64,000 bases of DNA, from assembly GCF_000374085.1 (NCBI RefSeq), contig NZ_KB893499.1:123584-187583 (forward strand), written 5' to 3'. Positions 1 to 9,720 of the stretch are shown one piece after another (the stretch's first letter is position 1; each line of letters starts with the position of its first letter). The notes under the pieces were generated by a model. That model was not told where the DNA came from, did no database searches, and was given only the letters and a program-made list of their open reading frames with translations. Made by a program: the position numbers and the translations under genes. Source of the DNA: Spirosoma spitsbergense DSM 19989 (lineage in GTDB: Bacteria; Bacteroidota; Bacteroidia; Cytophagales; Spirosomataceae).

Positions 1-1
1 A

Positions 2-1327
2 AATAATATCACGGTAAAGCAAAGTCGGTTACAGATCAACAACAGTGAAATACAACTGCAACAGGCAAAGCTAAACCGGCTTCCGAACCTGAATGGTTTT
101 GCCACGCAGAATTTCAATTCGGGTTTTAACATCAACCCGGTTACTAACCAGTTTGTGTCTCGGTCGGTACTATCGAACAACTTTCAGTTGACCTCCTCCT
201 CCACGATTTATAATGGTGGCGTTTTACAAAACACCATAAAGCAAAATGAGTTATTGCTCCAGTCGAACGAGAAGAATCTGGAGGCTACCAAGAACAACGT
301 CATCCTGACCGTAATTCAGAATTACCTGAATGTACTGACGGGTCAGGAGCAGTTGGTAATTGCCCGGCGGCAGTCTGACGTAAGCCGGTCGCAGTTTGAG
401 CGGACTCAGAAACTGGTTAGCGCCGGGGCGGCCGCGGAGTCGGCCCTGTTCGATTTACGGGCGCAGCAGGCTACCGATCAGTTAGCCATTGTGAATGCAC
501 AGAACAATATTGATCTGGCCAAAGTGGCTTTGCTCCAGTCAATGAACCTGTTCAGCGATCAGGCCATCGAGGTGGCTCCAATATCGATCCCGGACCCCAG
601 CGTTAGTGCCTACGAAGCTTCGCCCCAGCAGATATTCGAAATTGCCAATGACAATATGCCGGATGTCAGGGCAGCCAACCTGCGCGTTCAGAGTGATGAG
701 AAGGGAATTGCCGTAGCGCGTGGAGGCTTTTATCCGTTGCTAACGCTGAATGCCGGGTTGACCTCACTGTTCTCAAATTTCGGTTCGCAACGGGCCATTC
801 AGAACGGCACGAGTCAGATTCCACAAGTAATAACCTTCAATGGGGTCCAGCAAACAATCCTTATCGAACAGCCTAATATTTCGTACGAAAGTTATACGCT
901 TCCCTTCACGGATCAGGTCAAGAACAACCTGAATAAATCATTAGGCTTGTCCTTACAGGTACCTATCTTTAACCGGTTTCAGGTTCGAAACCGGGTTCAG
1001 TTAGCCACGCTGACCAAGCAAAACTCGGAACTACAGGCCGATAATACCCGGTTGCTGCTTCGCCAGAACATCGAAAATGCCTATGCTAACCTGGAGGCAT
1101 CCGGAAACCGGTACCGGGCTACGCTGGCCCAGGTGCAGGCACTGGAATCAGCTTTTGGCGCATCGGAAAGCCGACTGAATGCCGGATCGATCAACGTAAC
1201 GGAATACAATATCACCAAAACGAACCTGGATCGTGCCCGGGCCAGTTTGGTACAGGCTAAGTACGATTACGTGTTCAGAACCAAAATTTTAGATTTTTAC
1301 CAGAATAAACCGTTCAGTTTTAATTAA
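2..1327 (+). CDS. TolC-family outer-membrane efflux protein (5' truncated by window)
   Basis: The reading frame is open from the first bases of the window and runs in frame through a GTG at 155, so the true start lies upstream and at least 441 residues are present. TolC-family proteins form trimeric outer-membrane channels for tripartite export pumps. The sequence shows the expected long amphipathic helices rich in Ala, Gln, Asn and Leu, two copies of the helical hairpin region, and a conserved-looking strand segment around VPIFNRFQVRNRVQLA before the last helices. The membrane fusion protein gene follows about 100 bases downstream on the same strand, which supports an export operon. The inner-membrane pump is not visible and could lie upstream or elsewhere. 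Family is clear; the substrate cannot be read from the sequence. Confidence 0.9.
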   Translation, partial: NNITVKQSRLQINNSEIQLQQAKLNRLPNLNGFATQNFNSGFNINPVTNQFVSRSVLSNNFQLTSSSTIYNGGVLQNTIKQNELLLQSNEKNLEATKNNVILTVIQNYLNVLTGQEQLVIARRQSDVSRSQFERTQKLVSAGAAAESALFDLRAQQATDQLAIVNAQNNIDLAKVALLQSMNLFSDQAIEVAPISIPDPSVSAYEASPQQIFEIANDNMPDVRAANLRVQSDEKGIAVARGGFYPLLTLNAGLTSLFSNFGSQRAIQNGTSQIPQVITFNGVQQTILIEQPNISYESYTLPFTDQVKNNLNKSLGLSLQVPIFNRFQVRNRVQLATLTKQNSELQADNTRLLLRQNIENAYANLEASGNRYRATLAQVQALESAFGASESRLNAGSINVTEYNITKTNLDRARASLVQAKYDYVFRTKILDFYQNKPFSFN

Positions 1328-1332
1328 TGATT

Positions 1333-1422
1333 GAGCGAATCGGTACGCCGAAGCGAAGTGATTGAGTGAATAGCACATGGACGTTCTACTCACTCATCCA
1401 CTCAATCACTCACTCATTCCCT
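1333..1422 (+). repeat. Start-proximal simple-repeat hairpin, copy 1
   Basis: A perfect 12-base inverted repeat AGTGATTGAGTG (1357-1368) / CACTCAATCACT (1399-1410) lies between the TolC-like gene and the membrane fusion gene. The right side is built of octamers: CACTCATC, CACTCAAT, CACTCACT, CATTCCCT at 1391-1422. It ends three bases before the ATG at 1426. See the findings for the class. Confidence 0.75.
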
Positions 1423-1425
1423 ATC

Positions 1426-2838
1426 ATGAAGAAAAAGTCGAATCGCATTTGGTGGATATTAGGTGGACTAGTTGTATTAATTGTAGGTGGATTAGTCGCG
1501 GCAAAACAAGCTGGTCTGATTGGCAAACCAGAGGCAACAGAAGTTGATTTTGCAACCGTTAAACGGACGGATATTACCGAACGGGTCAGCGCATCAGGGC
1601 GCGTTCAGCCGCAGGTCGAAGTAAAAATCAGCCCCGACGTATCGGGGGAAATCATTGGACTGTACGTAAACGAAGGGGATCCCGTCAAAGCAGGTCAGTT
1701 ATTGTGCCGCATTCGTCCTGACAATTATGAGTCACTACTGGCGCGGGCGCGGGCCACGGTCAATCAAAGCCGGGCACAGTTAGAGCAAACCAAAGCCGCC
1801 GTGGCGCAGTCGAGCGCCCGACTGATCCGGGCCAAAGCAGATTACGAACGGCAACAGAAGCTCTACGCCGATAAGGTCATTTCGTCGGCCGATCTGGAAA
1901 CCAGCGCGGCCAATTACAATGTCGCCAAGCAGGAAGTCGAAGCAGCCAATGCCAACGTTCGGGCATCGTCGTTCAATATCAAGAGTGCCGAAGCCAGCCT
2001 GCGCGATGCAACGGAAAACCTGCGTAAGACAACGATATACAGTCCTGTAAACGGTACAGTATCAAAACTCAATATTGAACTGGGGGAACGCGTGGTGGGC
2101 ACCTCTCAGATGGCGGGTACCGAGATTATGCGGATCGCCAATCTGCAAAATATGGAAGTTCGCATTAACGTGAATGAAAACGATATTGTCCGGGTCAACC
2201 TCAACGACACGGCTGATATTGAGGTGGACTCCTACACCATGACCGGCCGAAAATTTAAAGGGGTCGTGTACGAAATCGCCAATACAGCCAACGGACTAAC
2301 GAGTTCAGCGGGGGCAGCCGCTTCCCTATCGGCCGATGCCGTAACAGAGTTTGAAGTGAAAGTAAAAATACTGAATAGCTCCTACGCTGACTTGCTGGCT
2401 CAAAAAGACAAAAAAGGCTATCCGTTCAAGCCCGGCATGACGGCTTCGGTCGAAATCCTGACCGACCGAAAATCCAATATTCTGGCCGTACCAATTGCGG
2501 CTGTCACAACGCGCAGCGCCGATTCAACCGCTATCGACACGGCTACAATGAAAGACAACCAGAACGGTACTGTTAATGAAGTACCAGCCGGACAAACGCA
2601 GAAGAAAGAGAAGACGAAGGAAATCGTTTTTGTCAATGCAGGAGGCAAAGCAATACAACGGAATGTAACTACAGGTATCAGCGACTTCGAAAACATCGAA
2701 ATCTTATCAGGCCTGAAAGAAGGAGAGCAGATTATTTCCGGCCCCTTTATTGCGGTCTCAAAGAAACTTAAAAATGATGACCTTGTGATAAAGAGGGATC
2801 CGAAGAAGGACAAAAAGAAAGAAGACAAGGAAGAATAA
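1426..2838 (+). CDS. HlyD/MacA-type membrane fusion protein of an efflux pump
   Basis: This 470-residue periplasmic adaptor should link an inner-membrane transporter to the TolC-like channel encoded just upstream. It has a lysine-rich N-terminus and one membrane anchor (about residues 8-27), then a lipoyl-type half motif (VSGEIIGLYVNEGDPVKAGQ), a long Ala/Gln-rich coiled-coil hairpin (about 100-200), the second lipoyl half (YSPVNGTVSKL) and a beta-barrel region. The C-terminus is very lysine-rich. I chose the ATG at 1426 because the translation upstream comes from the repeat element and the membrane anchor begins right after this start. MacA-like adaptors usually serve ABC pumps and RND adaptors look similar, so the pump type is open. 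Confidence 0.9.
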   Translation: MKKKSNRIWWILGGLVVLIVGGLVAAKQAGLIGKPEATEVDFATVKRTDITERVSASGRVQPQVEVKISPDVSGEIIGLYVNEGDPVKAGQLLCRIRPDNYESLLARARATVNQSRAQLEQTKAAVAQSSARLIRAKADYERQQKLYADKVISSADLETSAANYNVAKQEVEAANANVRASSFNIKSAEASLRDATENLRKTTIYSPVNGTVSKLNIELGERVVGTSQMAGTEIMRIANLQNMEVRINVNENDIVRVNLNDTADIEVDSYTMTGRKFKGVVYEIANTANGLTSSAGAAASLSADAVTEFEVKVKILNSSYADLLAQKDKKGYPFKPGMTASVEILTDRKSNILAVPIAAVTTRSADSTAIDTATMKDNQNGTVNEVPAGQTQKKEKTKEIVFVNAGGKAIQRNVTTGISDFENIEILSGLKEGEQIISGPFIAVSKKLKNDDLVIKRDPKKDKKKEDKEE

Positions 2839-2945
2839 CGGGCAATCGACTTGCCGCTGCAATCCGTTTCAAAACAGCGATTTTTCTTCGCGACGAAGCG
2901 CCTATAAGCAAATTATACTTTTCCATTGACGTATAAGCAAACAAA

Positions 2946-2974
2946 AAAGCCAAGCGAGACACTCTCTTGGCTTT
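2946..2974. terminator. Hairpin terminator after the efflux operon
   Basis: AAAGCCAAG (2946-2954) pairs with CTTGGCTTT (2966-2974). The stem is preceded by a run of A and followed by T-rich sequence, so it could stop transcription from the plus strand and, less strongly, from the minus strand. Confidence 0.6.
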
Positions 2975-3129
2975 CTGATTTACTCAACGTTATGAAAAAC
3001 TTTTCTTTTCGACACAATTATAAAACAAAATTAAGTAAAATTTATTAATCTCCCTGAATAATTTTTTCAACAAAGTCACAATCATCTGACAGCAAGAGCA
3101 TTATAAATGAGATTATGTATACAACTAAA

Positions 3130-3163
3130 CGGGCAGTTTAAGTAAAAATACTTAAACTGCCCG
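3130..3163. terminator. Perfect 15-bp hairpin, probable terminator of the LolD-like gene
   Basis: CGGGCAGTTTAAGTA (3130-3144) and its exact reverse complement (3149-3163) enclose an AAAA loop. It lies about 30 bases past the stop of the minus-strand ATPase gene. No long U tract follows, so the terminator role is inferred from position and stem strength. Confidence 0.55.
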
Positions 3164-3191
3164 GCCAATTTCATGTATATATGAACTTATA

Positions 3192-3851
3192 TTAATTAAA
3201 AAGCAATCCATCCCGAATGGTCACCGTACGGTCGGCAAGGGCGGCAAGGGCTTCATTATGCGTCACAATGATGAAGGTTTGACCCAATTCATCCCTGAGT
3301 TGAAAGAATAGCTGATGTAAATCTTCTGCATTACGCGAATCGAGATTACCGCTGGGTTCATCGGCAAAAACAATAGCCGGTTGGTTAATGAGTGCCCGCG
3401 CCACCGCTACCCGTTGCTGTTCCCCGCCCGACAATTGAGAAGGCAGGTTTTTCATCCGGTCCTGCAGGCTAAGTTTTTCCAGCAATTCAGTAGCCCGCTG
3501 GCGAACTGCCCCTTCGTCTTTCCCCGAAATAAACCCCGGCAAACACACATTTTCGAGGGCTGTAAACTCAGGCAGCAGGTTATTGAACTGAAAAACAAAC
3601 CCGATACGCTCATTCCGGAATTTTGCCAGTTGCCGGTCGTTCAGGGCAAAAACATTCTGGTCGGCAATCCGTAGTTCCCCAGCATCAGGCCGGTCCAGGG
3701 TACCAAGAATTTGAAGCAATGTTGTTTTACCGGCACCCGATGCCCCAACGATGGAAACGACTTCGCCTGGCTTGATGGTTAGATCAATTCCTTTCAGGAC
3801 GGCCAGATTGCCGTAATTTCGGCGAATATCAATGGTTTGAAGAAGCGACAT
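3192..3851 (-). CDS. ABC transporter ATP-binding protein, LolD/MacB type
   Basis: A 219-residue cytoplasmic ATPase that should power a LolCDE-like lipoprotein release complex or a MacB/FtsE-type exporter. Walker A is GASGAGKT (36-43), the signature is [15 protein letters not shown], Walker B is [12 protein letters not shown], and a switch histidine follows in IVTHNEA. The [10 protein letters not shown] segment and the short length fit the LolD subfamily. It is a single gene here with no permease next to it, which is common for Bacteroidota lolD. It converges on the efflux operon, so membership in that pump is unlikely but not excluded. Confidence 0.88.
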   Translation of the reverse strand: MSLLQTIDIRRNYGNLAVLKGIDLTIKPGEVVSIVGASGAGKTTLLQILGTLDRPDAGELRIADQNVFALNDRQLAKFRNERIGFVFQFNNLLPEFTALENVCLPGFISGKDEGAVRQRATELLEKLSLQDRMKNLPSQLSGGEQQRVAVARALINQPAIVFADEPSGNLDSRNAEDLHQLFFQLRDELGQTFIIVTHNEALAALADRTVTIRDGLLFN

Positions 3852-3869
3852 TTGGACTTATGAATAATA

Positions 3870-3962
<93 letters not shown>

Positions 3963-4017
3963 CCTGTTAACTTGCCGCACAAAAATACGATTTCCAATCC
4001 TCCTTGTTGCAGTTGCC

Positions 4018-5235
4018 ATGAATATACACGAGTATCAGGGTAAAGAAATTCTTAAAAAGTACGGTGTCCGCATTCAGGAGGGTATCGTAGCAGAATCGCC
4101 CGAGAAAGCCGTTGAAGCCGCCAAACTCCTGATTGCCCAATCGGGTCAGAAGTTTGTGGTAGTAAAGTCCCAGATTCACGCCGGTGGCCGCGGAAAAGGC
4201 AAGATCGTTGGTTCTGAGCAACGGGGCGTAGCATTAGCCAAGAGTGTCGATGCGGTCCGTGATATCACCAAAAATCTTATTGGTAACGTACTGGTTACCC
4301 ATCAGACCGGTCCGGAAGGCAAACAGGTCAATAAAGTCCTTATTGCTGAAGATGTGTATTACCCTGGTGCTACGGAACCAAAGGAAATGTACATCGGTAT
4401 TCTGCTCGACCGGAACAAAGCCTGTAATGTCATTATGGCCAGTACCGAAGGCGGTATGGACATTGAAGAGGTAGCCGAGCATACGCCCGAGAAAATCGTG
4501 AAGGAATGGATTGATCCGGCTGTTGGCCTGCAACCATTCCAGGCCCGTAAGGTAGCGTTCGGTCTTGGGCTGGAAGGGGAAGCCTTCAAAGAGATGGTAA
4601 AGTTCATTACGGCACTTTACAGAGCATACGTGGATACGGATGCCTCCATGTTCGAGATCAACCCGGTGCTGAAAACGTCAGACAATAAGATTCTGGCCGT
4701 TGATGCCAAAGTGAACCTGGACGATAACGCTCTGTACCGCCACCTCGACCTAAAAGCCATGCGCGATCTGGCCGAAGAAGACCCCCTTGAAGTAGAAGCC
4801 TCTGCCAACGACCTGAACTATGTAAAACTGGACGGTAACGTCGGTTGCATGGTAAATGGTGCTGGCCTGGCGATGGCAACCATGGATATTATCAAACTGT
4901 CGGGTGGGGAACCGGCCAACTTCCTCGATGTTGGGGGTGGAGCCAATGCCAAAACGGTAGAAGCCGGTTTCCGGATTATTCTGAAAGACCCAAACGTAAA
5001 AGCTATCCTGATCAATATTTTCGGTGGTATCGTTCGTTGTGACCGGGTGGCTACGGGTGTTGTGGAAGCCTACAAGGCAATCGGCGATATTCCGGTTCCG
5101 ATCATCGTTCGCCTACAGGGCACTAATGCCGAAGAAGGCGCTAAAATCATTGATGAATCGGGCCTGAAAGTACAGTCAGCTGTGCTGCTCAAGGAAGCCG
5201 CCGAGAAGGTTCGGCAGGTTATCGAGTCGTTATAA
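4018..5235 (+). CDS. sucC: Succinate-CoA ligase (ADP-forming) subunit beta
   Basis: The 405-residue beta subunit of succinyl-CoA synthetase makes succinate and ATP or GTP in the TCA cycle together with the alpha subunit, which is not in this window. The N-terminus [17 protein letters not shown] is the standard ATP-grasp start. [12 protein letters not shown] binds nucleotide, and the C-terminal domain carries [20 protein letters not shown] chose the ATG at 4018 because it matches the family's N-terminus exactly; the longer frame translates the repeat element and has no homology sign. A strong two-way terminator follows at 5259. Confidence 0.97.
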   Translation: MNIHEYQGKEILKKYGVRIQEGIVAESPEKAVEAAKLLIAQSGQKFVVVKSQIHAGGRGKGKIVGSEQRGVALAKSVDAVRDITKNLIGNVLVTHQTGPEGKQVNKVLIAEDVYYPGATEPKEMYIGILLDRNKACNVIMASTEGGMDIEEVAEHTPEKIVKEWIDPAVGLQPFQARKVAFGLGLEGEAFKEMVKFITALYRAYVDTDASMFEINPVLKTSDNKILAVDAKVNLDDNALYRHLDLKAMRDLAEEDPLEVEASANDLNYVKLDGNVGCMVNGAGLAMATMDIIKLSGGEPANFLDVGGGANAKTVEAGFRIILKDPNVKAILINIFGGIVRCDRVATGVVEAYKAIGDIPVPIIVRLQGTNAEEGAKIIDESGLKVQSAVLLKEAAEKVRQVIESL

Positions 5236-5258
5236 CTGGTTCAGATAGACGCTGAATA

Positions 5259-5298
5259 AAAAGTAAAAGCCGGAACTCACGTTCCGGCTTTTACTTTT
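5259..5298. terminator. Bidirectional 18-bp terminator between sucC and the M48 peptidase
   Basis: The arms 5259-5276 and 5281-5298 are exact reverse complements around a four-base loop, with a GC core (GCCGGAAC) and A-rich/T-rich outer ends. It sits between two convergent genes and should serve both. Confidence 0.85.
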
Positions 5299-5318
5299 AT
5301 CCATTACGTTACTCACAA

Positions 5319-6140
5319 CTAGCGAGCTTTGTTGTAGTACTTCATAGCCTCGGGCAACAGTTTCTGTAGCTCGGAAATCCGGCGCTGATCGGATGGGTGG
5401 TCGGAAAGAAACTCAGGCGTTGATTTTCCGGAACCAGCTTTGGCCATTCGCGACCAAAAGGTAACGGCCTCTTGTGGATTGTACCCTGCCATCGACATAA
5501 AAATCAGGCCAAGGTGATCCGCTTCCGATTCCTGCGCCCGGCTATGCGGCAGGGCACGACCTACCTGATAGGCGGCAGGCAACCCGGCACCAACTGCCTG
5601 CATCAGGAGTGCTTTGGTAGTGTTACTCTGCTGCGCCTGCGAGCCAAGATACGCCTGTCCCACCTGCATCAGCCCATTAGCTACCAGGCTTTCGCTCATC
5701 CGCTCGTTACCGTGTTCGGCAATGGCGTGCGATACCTCGTGGGCCATAACGGTGGCCAATCCGGCTTCATTCTGGGTATAGGGAAGAATGCCGGAGTAAA
5801 CGACAATTTTACCTCCGGGCATACACCAGGCGTTTACCTGCGGACTTTGTACCAGGTTATATTCCCAGTTGAACCCTTCCAGTCGTTTGCTGAGTCCATT
5901 CGCATTCAGGTATTGCTCAACAGCCTGGCGAATACGAGTCCCAACACGACGGACCATTTCAGCATCGTTGGAGTTCACCACCCGGCTCGTATCCAGGAAT
6001 TGCTTGTATTGCTGACTGCTCAGCGCTAAAATCTGATCGTTAGGCACCAGCAGTAATTGCCGACGGCCCGTTAGCGGTACCCGTGCACAGGAGGAGATAA
6101 GTCCCACCACCACTAACATACCAAGGAGTGTCTTTTTCAT
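5319..6140 (-). CDS. M48-family zinc metallopeptidase, lipoprotein
   Basis: A 273-residue exported protease of the LoiP/YcaL/BepA-like type, which acts in envelope protein quality control. The N-terminus is a lipoprotein signal with a cysteine at residue 18 (LISSC). The zinc site is HEVSH at 134-138, and the third ligand is expected in the ESEADHLG segment. The AMAGYNP-like stretch and the final SDHPSDQRRI motif are typical of this group. It has no TPR domain, so it is the short form. It converges with sucC and is probably its own transcription unit. Confidence 0.92.
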   Translation of the reverse strand: MKKTLLGMLVVVGLISSCARVPLTGRRQLLLVPNDQILALSSQQYKQFLDTSRVVNSNDAEMVRRVGTRIRQAVEQYLNANGLSKRLEGFNWEYNLVQSPQVNAWCMPGGKIVVYSGILPYTQNEAGLATVMAHEVSHAIAEHGNERMSESLVANGLMQVGQAYLGSQAQQSNTTKALLMQAVGAGLPAAYQVGRALPHSRAQESEADHLGLIFMSMAGYNPQEAVTFWSRMAKAGSGKSTPEFLSDHPSDQRRISELQKLLPEAMKYYNKAR

Positions 6141-6340
6141 TAATTTGCGTTTTCTTGTTTAGTGAGATTCTGACGTTATATGACTAGTGAGGGCTGGCAT
6201 TTGTTCAAATTTTTATAAACCAGATGCGGTCAGGCCCTCTTTAGTCCTTAGATTTGCACTAATCTGAATAGTTTAAAAACTTGTGTCTACAACGGCAGGC
6301 CTATATCAACTATCAGGCCTGAACCGGTAGAGAATCCCGT

Positions 6341-6952
6341 ATGAAAATCATCTGCGTTGGTCGGAATTACGTCGAGCACATTAAGGAGCTGAACAACGAA
6401 CAGCCCGAAGATCCCGTTATCTTTATGAAACCGGAAACGGCTGTTCCCCTGAAAAACGAGCCGTTTTTCTACCCGGACTTCTCTCAGGATGTTCATCATG
6501 AGGTTGAAATACTGGTCAAAATTAATCGTGTAGGGAAAAATATAGAGGAGAAGTTCGCGCATAAATACTACGATGAAATTGGCGTTGGTATTGATTTTAC
6601 CGCCCGCGATTTACAAAGCAAACTAAAGGCAAAGGGGCTTCCCTGGGAACTGGCCAAAGGCTTCAACGGCTCGGCCCCTATTTCGGGCTTCGTGCCAAAA
6701 TCGGATTTCCCGGACCTCAAAAATCTAAACTTCCACCTGGACATTAACGGCGAAACCCGGCAGCAGGGCAATACCAGCCTGATGTTGTTTCAGATTGATT
6801 ACCTGATTTCATTCGTGTCGCGTTTTTTCCTGCTCCAGCAGGGCGATATTTTATTTACAGGCACACCAAAGGGCGTAGGTCCGGTTCAGATTGGGGATAA
6901 GCTAACCGCATTTATTGAGGATAAACCCATGCTGACGTTTGACGTAAAGTAA
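6341..6952 (+). CDS. Fumarylacetoacetate hydrolase-family protein
   Basis: A 203-residue single-domain FAH-fold enzyme. Members hydrolyse or decarboxylate beta-keto acids such as oxaloacetate, acylpyruvates or hydroxyhepta-diene-dioates. The sequence has the family start KIICVGRNYVEHIKEL, metal ligands in HHEVEILVKI and GIDFTARDLQ, and the GDILFTGTPKGVG loop. The short length suggests the acylpyruvase/oxaloacetate decarboxylase side of the family rather than true tyrosine-pathway FAH. The M23 peptidase gene follows 59 bases downstream. The exact substrate is not determined. Confidence 0.88.
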   Translation: MKIICVGRNYVEHIKELNNEQPEDPVIFMKPETAVPLKNEPFFYPDFSQDVHHEVEILVKINRVGKNIEEKFAHKYYDEIGVGIDFTARDLQSKLKAKGLPWELAKGFNGSAPISGFVPKSDFPDLKNLNFHLDINGETRQQGNTSLMLFQIDYLISFVSRFFLLQQGDILFTGTPKGVGPVQIGDKLTAFIEDKPMLTFDVK

Positions 6953-7011
6953 GTTCATTTTGTCAGCGCAGCGTATCCATACACCCTGACACATCATCGA
7001 CAGTTTTTCTT

Positions 7012-9090
7012 TTGAAACGAATCCTTTTTTATACATTCCTTACGGTTCTGACCTCAATGAATCTGGTCTTCGGTCAGTCGGCCAGGCCAGATTCGACCCC
7101 TTCATCAGAAACGACTGCAACAGGATACATAAAACCGGGCACACTCGTCAATGGGTATTTCATGTTTCCCATTCAGCCCGGCTCCGCCAACTCATTATCG
7201 GGGGGCGTGGGCGACTTACGCCCTAATCACTTTCACGCGGGTCTGGATATCCGAACGGGCGGCCGTGAGGGGCTTGATGTCCATGCCGCTGCTGATGGCT
7301 ATATAGCCCGAATCGCGGTTTTTACCGGTGGCTACGGCAACGTTGTCTTCATCAAACATCCCAACGGGCTAACCACCGTTTATGGACACCTGAAGTCACT
7401 TAAGGATACGTTGGGAATCTATCTCAAGGAGCAGCAATATCAGAAAAAAACCTTTGAAATTGACCTGCGTTTCAAACCTGGTCAGTTTCCGGTCAAGCAG
7501 GGCGATGTTATTGCGGCATCGGGCAATACGGGTGGTTCTGGCGGGCCGCATCTGCACTTCGAGATTCGGGATGCGCACGATAACCTGATCAATCCCCTGC
7601 TGTACGGATTTTCGGAAATCCAGGACAACGTTCCGCCCTATTTTGAGCGGATTGCCCTGAAAACAATGACCCCAACCTCGCGCATCAACGGGGAGTATCA
7701 CCGGGTAAGCTACGTACCGGTTCGCCGGGCCGATGGCACCTACGCCATTACACAACCGATAACGGCTTCGGGCCTGATTGGTATAGAAGTGCTGGCCTAC
7801 GACAAAACCAGCGGTTCGCCTTACCGCATTGGTATCAGCTGCCTGGAAGTCCGACTCGACGGGCGGGAAGTTTTTGCGTATAACATGAATAGTTTTCCGA
7901 GTGAGAAAACCCGGTTCATGAACATTCACGAAAACTACGAAATCGAGCAGACCAGTGGGCAGCGATACCACCGGGCCTATATTGCCGATGGCAACCTCCT
8001 TAATCTATACAAATTACAGAACAATGCAACCTATCGGGGTCGTTTGCCCTTACTGGATGGCAAACCCCACGAGGTAACACTGATCCTCTTCGATGCTTTT
8101 GACCACTCTGCCCAGCTAACATTTACCGTTCTGCCGGAAGAAGCCCCAGACAGCGAACTCCGTCTGGATTCTCTGGCGGAGAGTCCGGTGGTCAAACCAT
8201 CTGCGGCAGCCATGATTGAACAAGCTCCTACGGCTACCATCACGACGGATGAAAACGTACTGAAGCTAAGCGTTAAGAATTTACCGATTGATAACCCACC
8301 AGCGGCCAGACTCTTTGTTGGTCGCACCATAATTGAGCAGCCTGTCAGCTATCTTCATGCTAATCAAGCGGTTTATCTTATAGATTTGCGTCAGGTTTTG
8401 CCCGACTCAGTTGAGTTTGGTCATAGCATTATACGAACAAATTTCAGAAAAAAGCTGATTCCGGGTCGAAACGAGGTTGTTACAGATGGCAAAAACCGGT
8501 TGCAGTTCAAGGCCGGAACCCTGTTCGACACGCTTTATCTGGCTACGCGATTGTTACCGGGTGGGGGACTGGAAATTAACCAGTCCATTATACCTTTGAA
8601 CGATTACCTGACGGTTTCGTACACCCCGAATTACCCCATCGCCATTGATACCGTCCGCACCAAAGTGTATTGGTCGAGTGGCGGAAATGATAGTTATCTG
8701 GGAGGTACCTGGAGCGGTGGGCACATTGAGTTCAAAACCCGGTCATTAGGCAGGTTTCAACTGATGACGGATACCAACCCGCCTAAAGTCGATATTCTGA
8801 CGGCCACCCCGCAGGGCATTACGGCCCGCATTCGGGACGATCTGTCGGGCATTGCGGAGTTTAGGGCATTAGTCAACGGCGAGTGGGTATTGATGCAGTA
8901 TGATTATAAACGGGCCTTGCTCTGGTCTGATAAGCTGAATTCGGAAGAACCTTTTGAGAAAGGGGCCGAGGTACTTATTCAGGTCAAAGACCGGTCGGGT
9001 AATATTGGTTCTGACAGTACGACCATAAACGAACCCCGCCCTGTTGTTCGGCGCAAAGCCGCCCCAGCGCGCAGGAAAAAAAGAAGATAA
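7012..9090 (+). CDS. M23-family metallopeptidase with long C-terminal beta-rich region
   Basis: A 692-residue secreted protein. The start is a TTG at 7012 giving MKRILFYTFLTVLTSMNLVFGQ, a complete signal peptide; the next ATG falls inside the hydrophobic core, so TTG is preferred. The LytM/M23 domain (about residues 60-200) has the HFHAGLDIR and HLHFEIRD metal motifs, so it probably cuts peptidoglycan cross-links. About 450 residues of beta-rich sequence follow, and the C-terminus is strongly basic (RRKAAPARRKKRR). The arrangement is common in Bacteroidota and probably concerns cell-wall remodelling; the tail's role is unknown. Confidence 0.9.
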   Translation: MKRILFYTFLTVLTSMNLVFGQSARPDSTPSSETTATGYIKPGTLVNGYFMFPIQPGSANSLSGGVGDLRPNHFHAGLDIRTGGREGLDVHAAADGYIARIAVFTGGYGNVVFIKHPNGLTTVYGHLKSLKDTLGIYLKEQQYQKKTFEIDLRFKPGQFPVKQGDVIAASGNTGGSGGPHLHFEIRDAHDNLINPLLYGFSEIQDNVPPYFERIALKTMTPTSRINGEYHRVSYVPVRRADGTYAITQPITASGLIGIEVLAYDKTSGSPYRIGISCLEVRLDGREVFAYNMNSFPSEKTRFMNIHENYEIEQTSGQRYHRAYIADGNLLNLYKLQNNATYRGRLPLLDGKPHEVTLILFDAFDHSAQLTFTVLPEEAPDSELRLDSLAESPVVKPSAAAMIEQAPTATITTDENVLKLSVKNLPIDNPPAARLFVGRTIIEQPVSYLHANQAVYLIDLRQVLPDSVEFGHSIIRTNFRKKLIPGRNEVVTDGKNRLQFKAGTLFDTLYLATRLLPGGGLEINQSIIPLNDYLTVSYTPNYPIAIDTVRTKVYWSSGGNDSYLGGTWSGGHIEFKTRSLGRFQLMTDTNPPKVDILTATPQGITARIRDDLSGIAEFRALVNGEWVLMQYDYKRALLWSDKLNSEEPFEKGAEVLIQVKDRSGNIGSDSTTINEPRPVVRRKAAPARRKKRR

Positions 9091-9100
9091 ACCGATTTAT

Positions 9101-9166
9101 GGTTTGTTGTTGCCCTGGCTAACGACAAACTACAAACTACAAACCACAAACTGTAAACTGTAAATA
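9101..9166 (+). repeat. Start-proximal simple-repeat hairpin, copy 3 (six abutting heptamers)
   Basis: Six heptamers abut without gaps at 9125-9166: ACAAACT, ACAAACT, ACAAACC, ACAAACT, GTAAACT, GTAAATA. They end two bases before the bcp ATG. A left arm GGTTTGTTGTTGCC (9101-9114) pairs with 9117-9130 with one bulge and one wobble. Confidence 0.75.
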
Positions 9167-9168
9167 CT

Positions 9169-9618
9169 ATGTCCCTAGCCATCGGTGATACCGCTCCGGA
9201 TTTTACGAGTGCTGACCAACAGGGTAACCCTATCCGGCTGTCCGACTACAGGGGCAAAAAAGTTGTACTGTACTTTTACCCGAAAGATGACACGCCGGGT
9301 TGTACCGCCCAGGCCTGTAGCCTTCGTGATAATTATGCCAACCTGCGGGCAGCGGGTTACGAGGTTCTGGGTGTGAGTGTCGATGACGCCAAAGCTCACC
9401 AGAAGTTTAAAACCAAGTACGACCTGCCTTTCACGCTAGTTGCCGACACGGATAAGCAGGTGGTGGAAGCCTACGATGTCTGGAAGGAGAAATCCATGTA
9501 CGGTCGTAAATTCATGGGCATCGTCCGAACTACTTTTCTCATCGATGAGAGGGGTATCATTACGGACATCATCGAGAAAGTTGATACGAAAGAACACGCA
9601 AAACAAATTTTGAACTAA
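9169..9618 (+). CDS. bcp: Thioredoxin-dependent thiol peroxidase (BCP/PrxQ)
   Basis: A 149-residue cytoplasmic peroxiredoxin that reduces peroxides using thioredoxin. The peroxidatic cysteine is C45 in DTPGCTAQAC and C50 supplies the resolving thiol of the PrxQ type. YPKDDTPGCT and the C-terminal RTTFLID segment are typical. The length matches the family. It lies between two simple-repeat hairpins, copy 3 before its start and copy 4 after its stop. Confidence 0.96.
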   Translation: MSLAIGDTAPDFTSADQQGNPIRLSDYRGKKVVLYFYPKDDTPGCTAQACSLRDNYANLRAAGYEVLGVSVDDAKAHQKFKTKYDLPFTLVADTDKQVVEAYDVWKEKSMYGRKFMGIVRTTFLIDERGIITDIIEKVDTKEHAKQILN

Positions 9619-9621
9619 GTA

Positions 9622-9714
9622 TTAGGAGTTAGGAGCGAGTAGTGAGGAGCCATCCGGCTGTTTTTTTACCGCCGGATGGCTCCTCACTACTCGCTCCTAA
9701 CTCCTAACTCCTGA
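9622..9714 (+). repeat. Start-proximal simple-repeat hairpin, copy 4 (37-bp perfect arms)
   Basis: The arms 9622-9658 and 9671-9707 are exact reverse complements around a 12-base T-rich loop. The left arm starts with heptamers TTAGGAG, TTAGGAG, CGAGTAG, TGAGGAG. The right side reads CTCCTCA, CTACTCG, CTCCTAA, CTCCTAA, CTCCTGA (9680-9714), ending six bases before the ATG of the transketolase gene. A closely related element lies at 13175. Confidence 0.85.
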
Positions 9715-9720
9715 AAAACT

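Larger units (their letters stand above)
2839..3191. other. Gene-free, AT-rich intergenic stretch with two hairpins
   Basis: No convincing gene is present between the fusion protein gene and the convergent ABC ATPase gene. The stretch holds the TATAAGCAAA direct repeat (two copies about 30 bases apart near 2905-2940), the two hairpins listed separately, and otherwise AT-rich sequence with no recognised motif. Confidence 0.7.

Noticed and set aside
6249..6256. TAGATTTG, which fits the Bacteroidota -7 promoter pattern TAnnTTTG before the FAH-family gene
   Set aside because: No TTTG-like -33 element is found at the expected distance, so the match is not strong enough for a promoter call.
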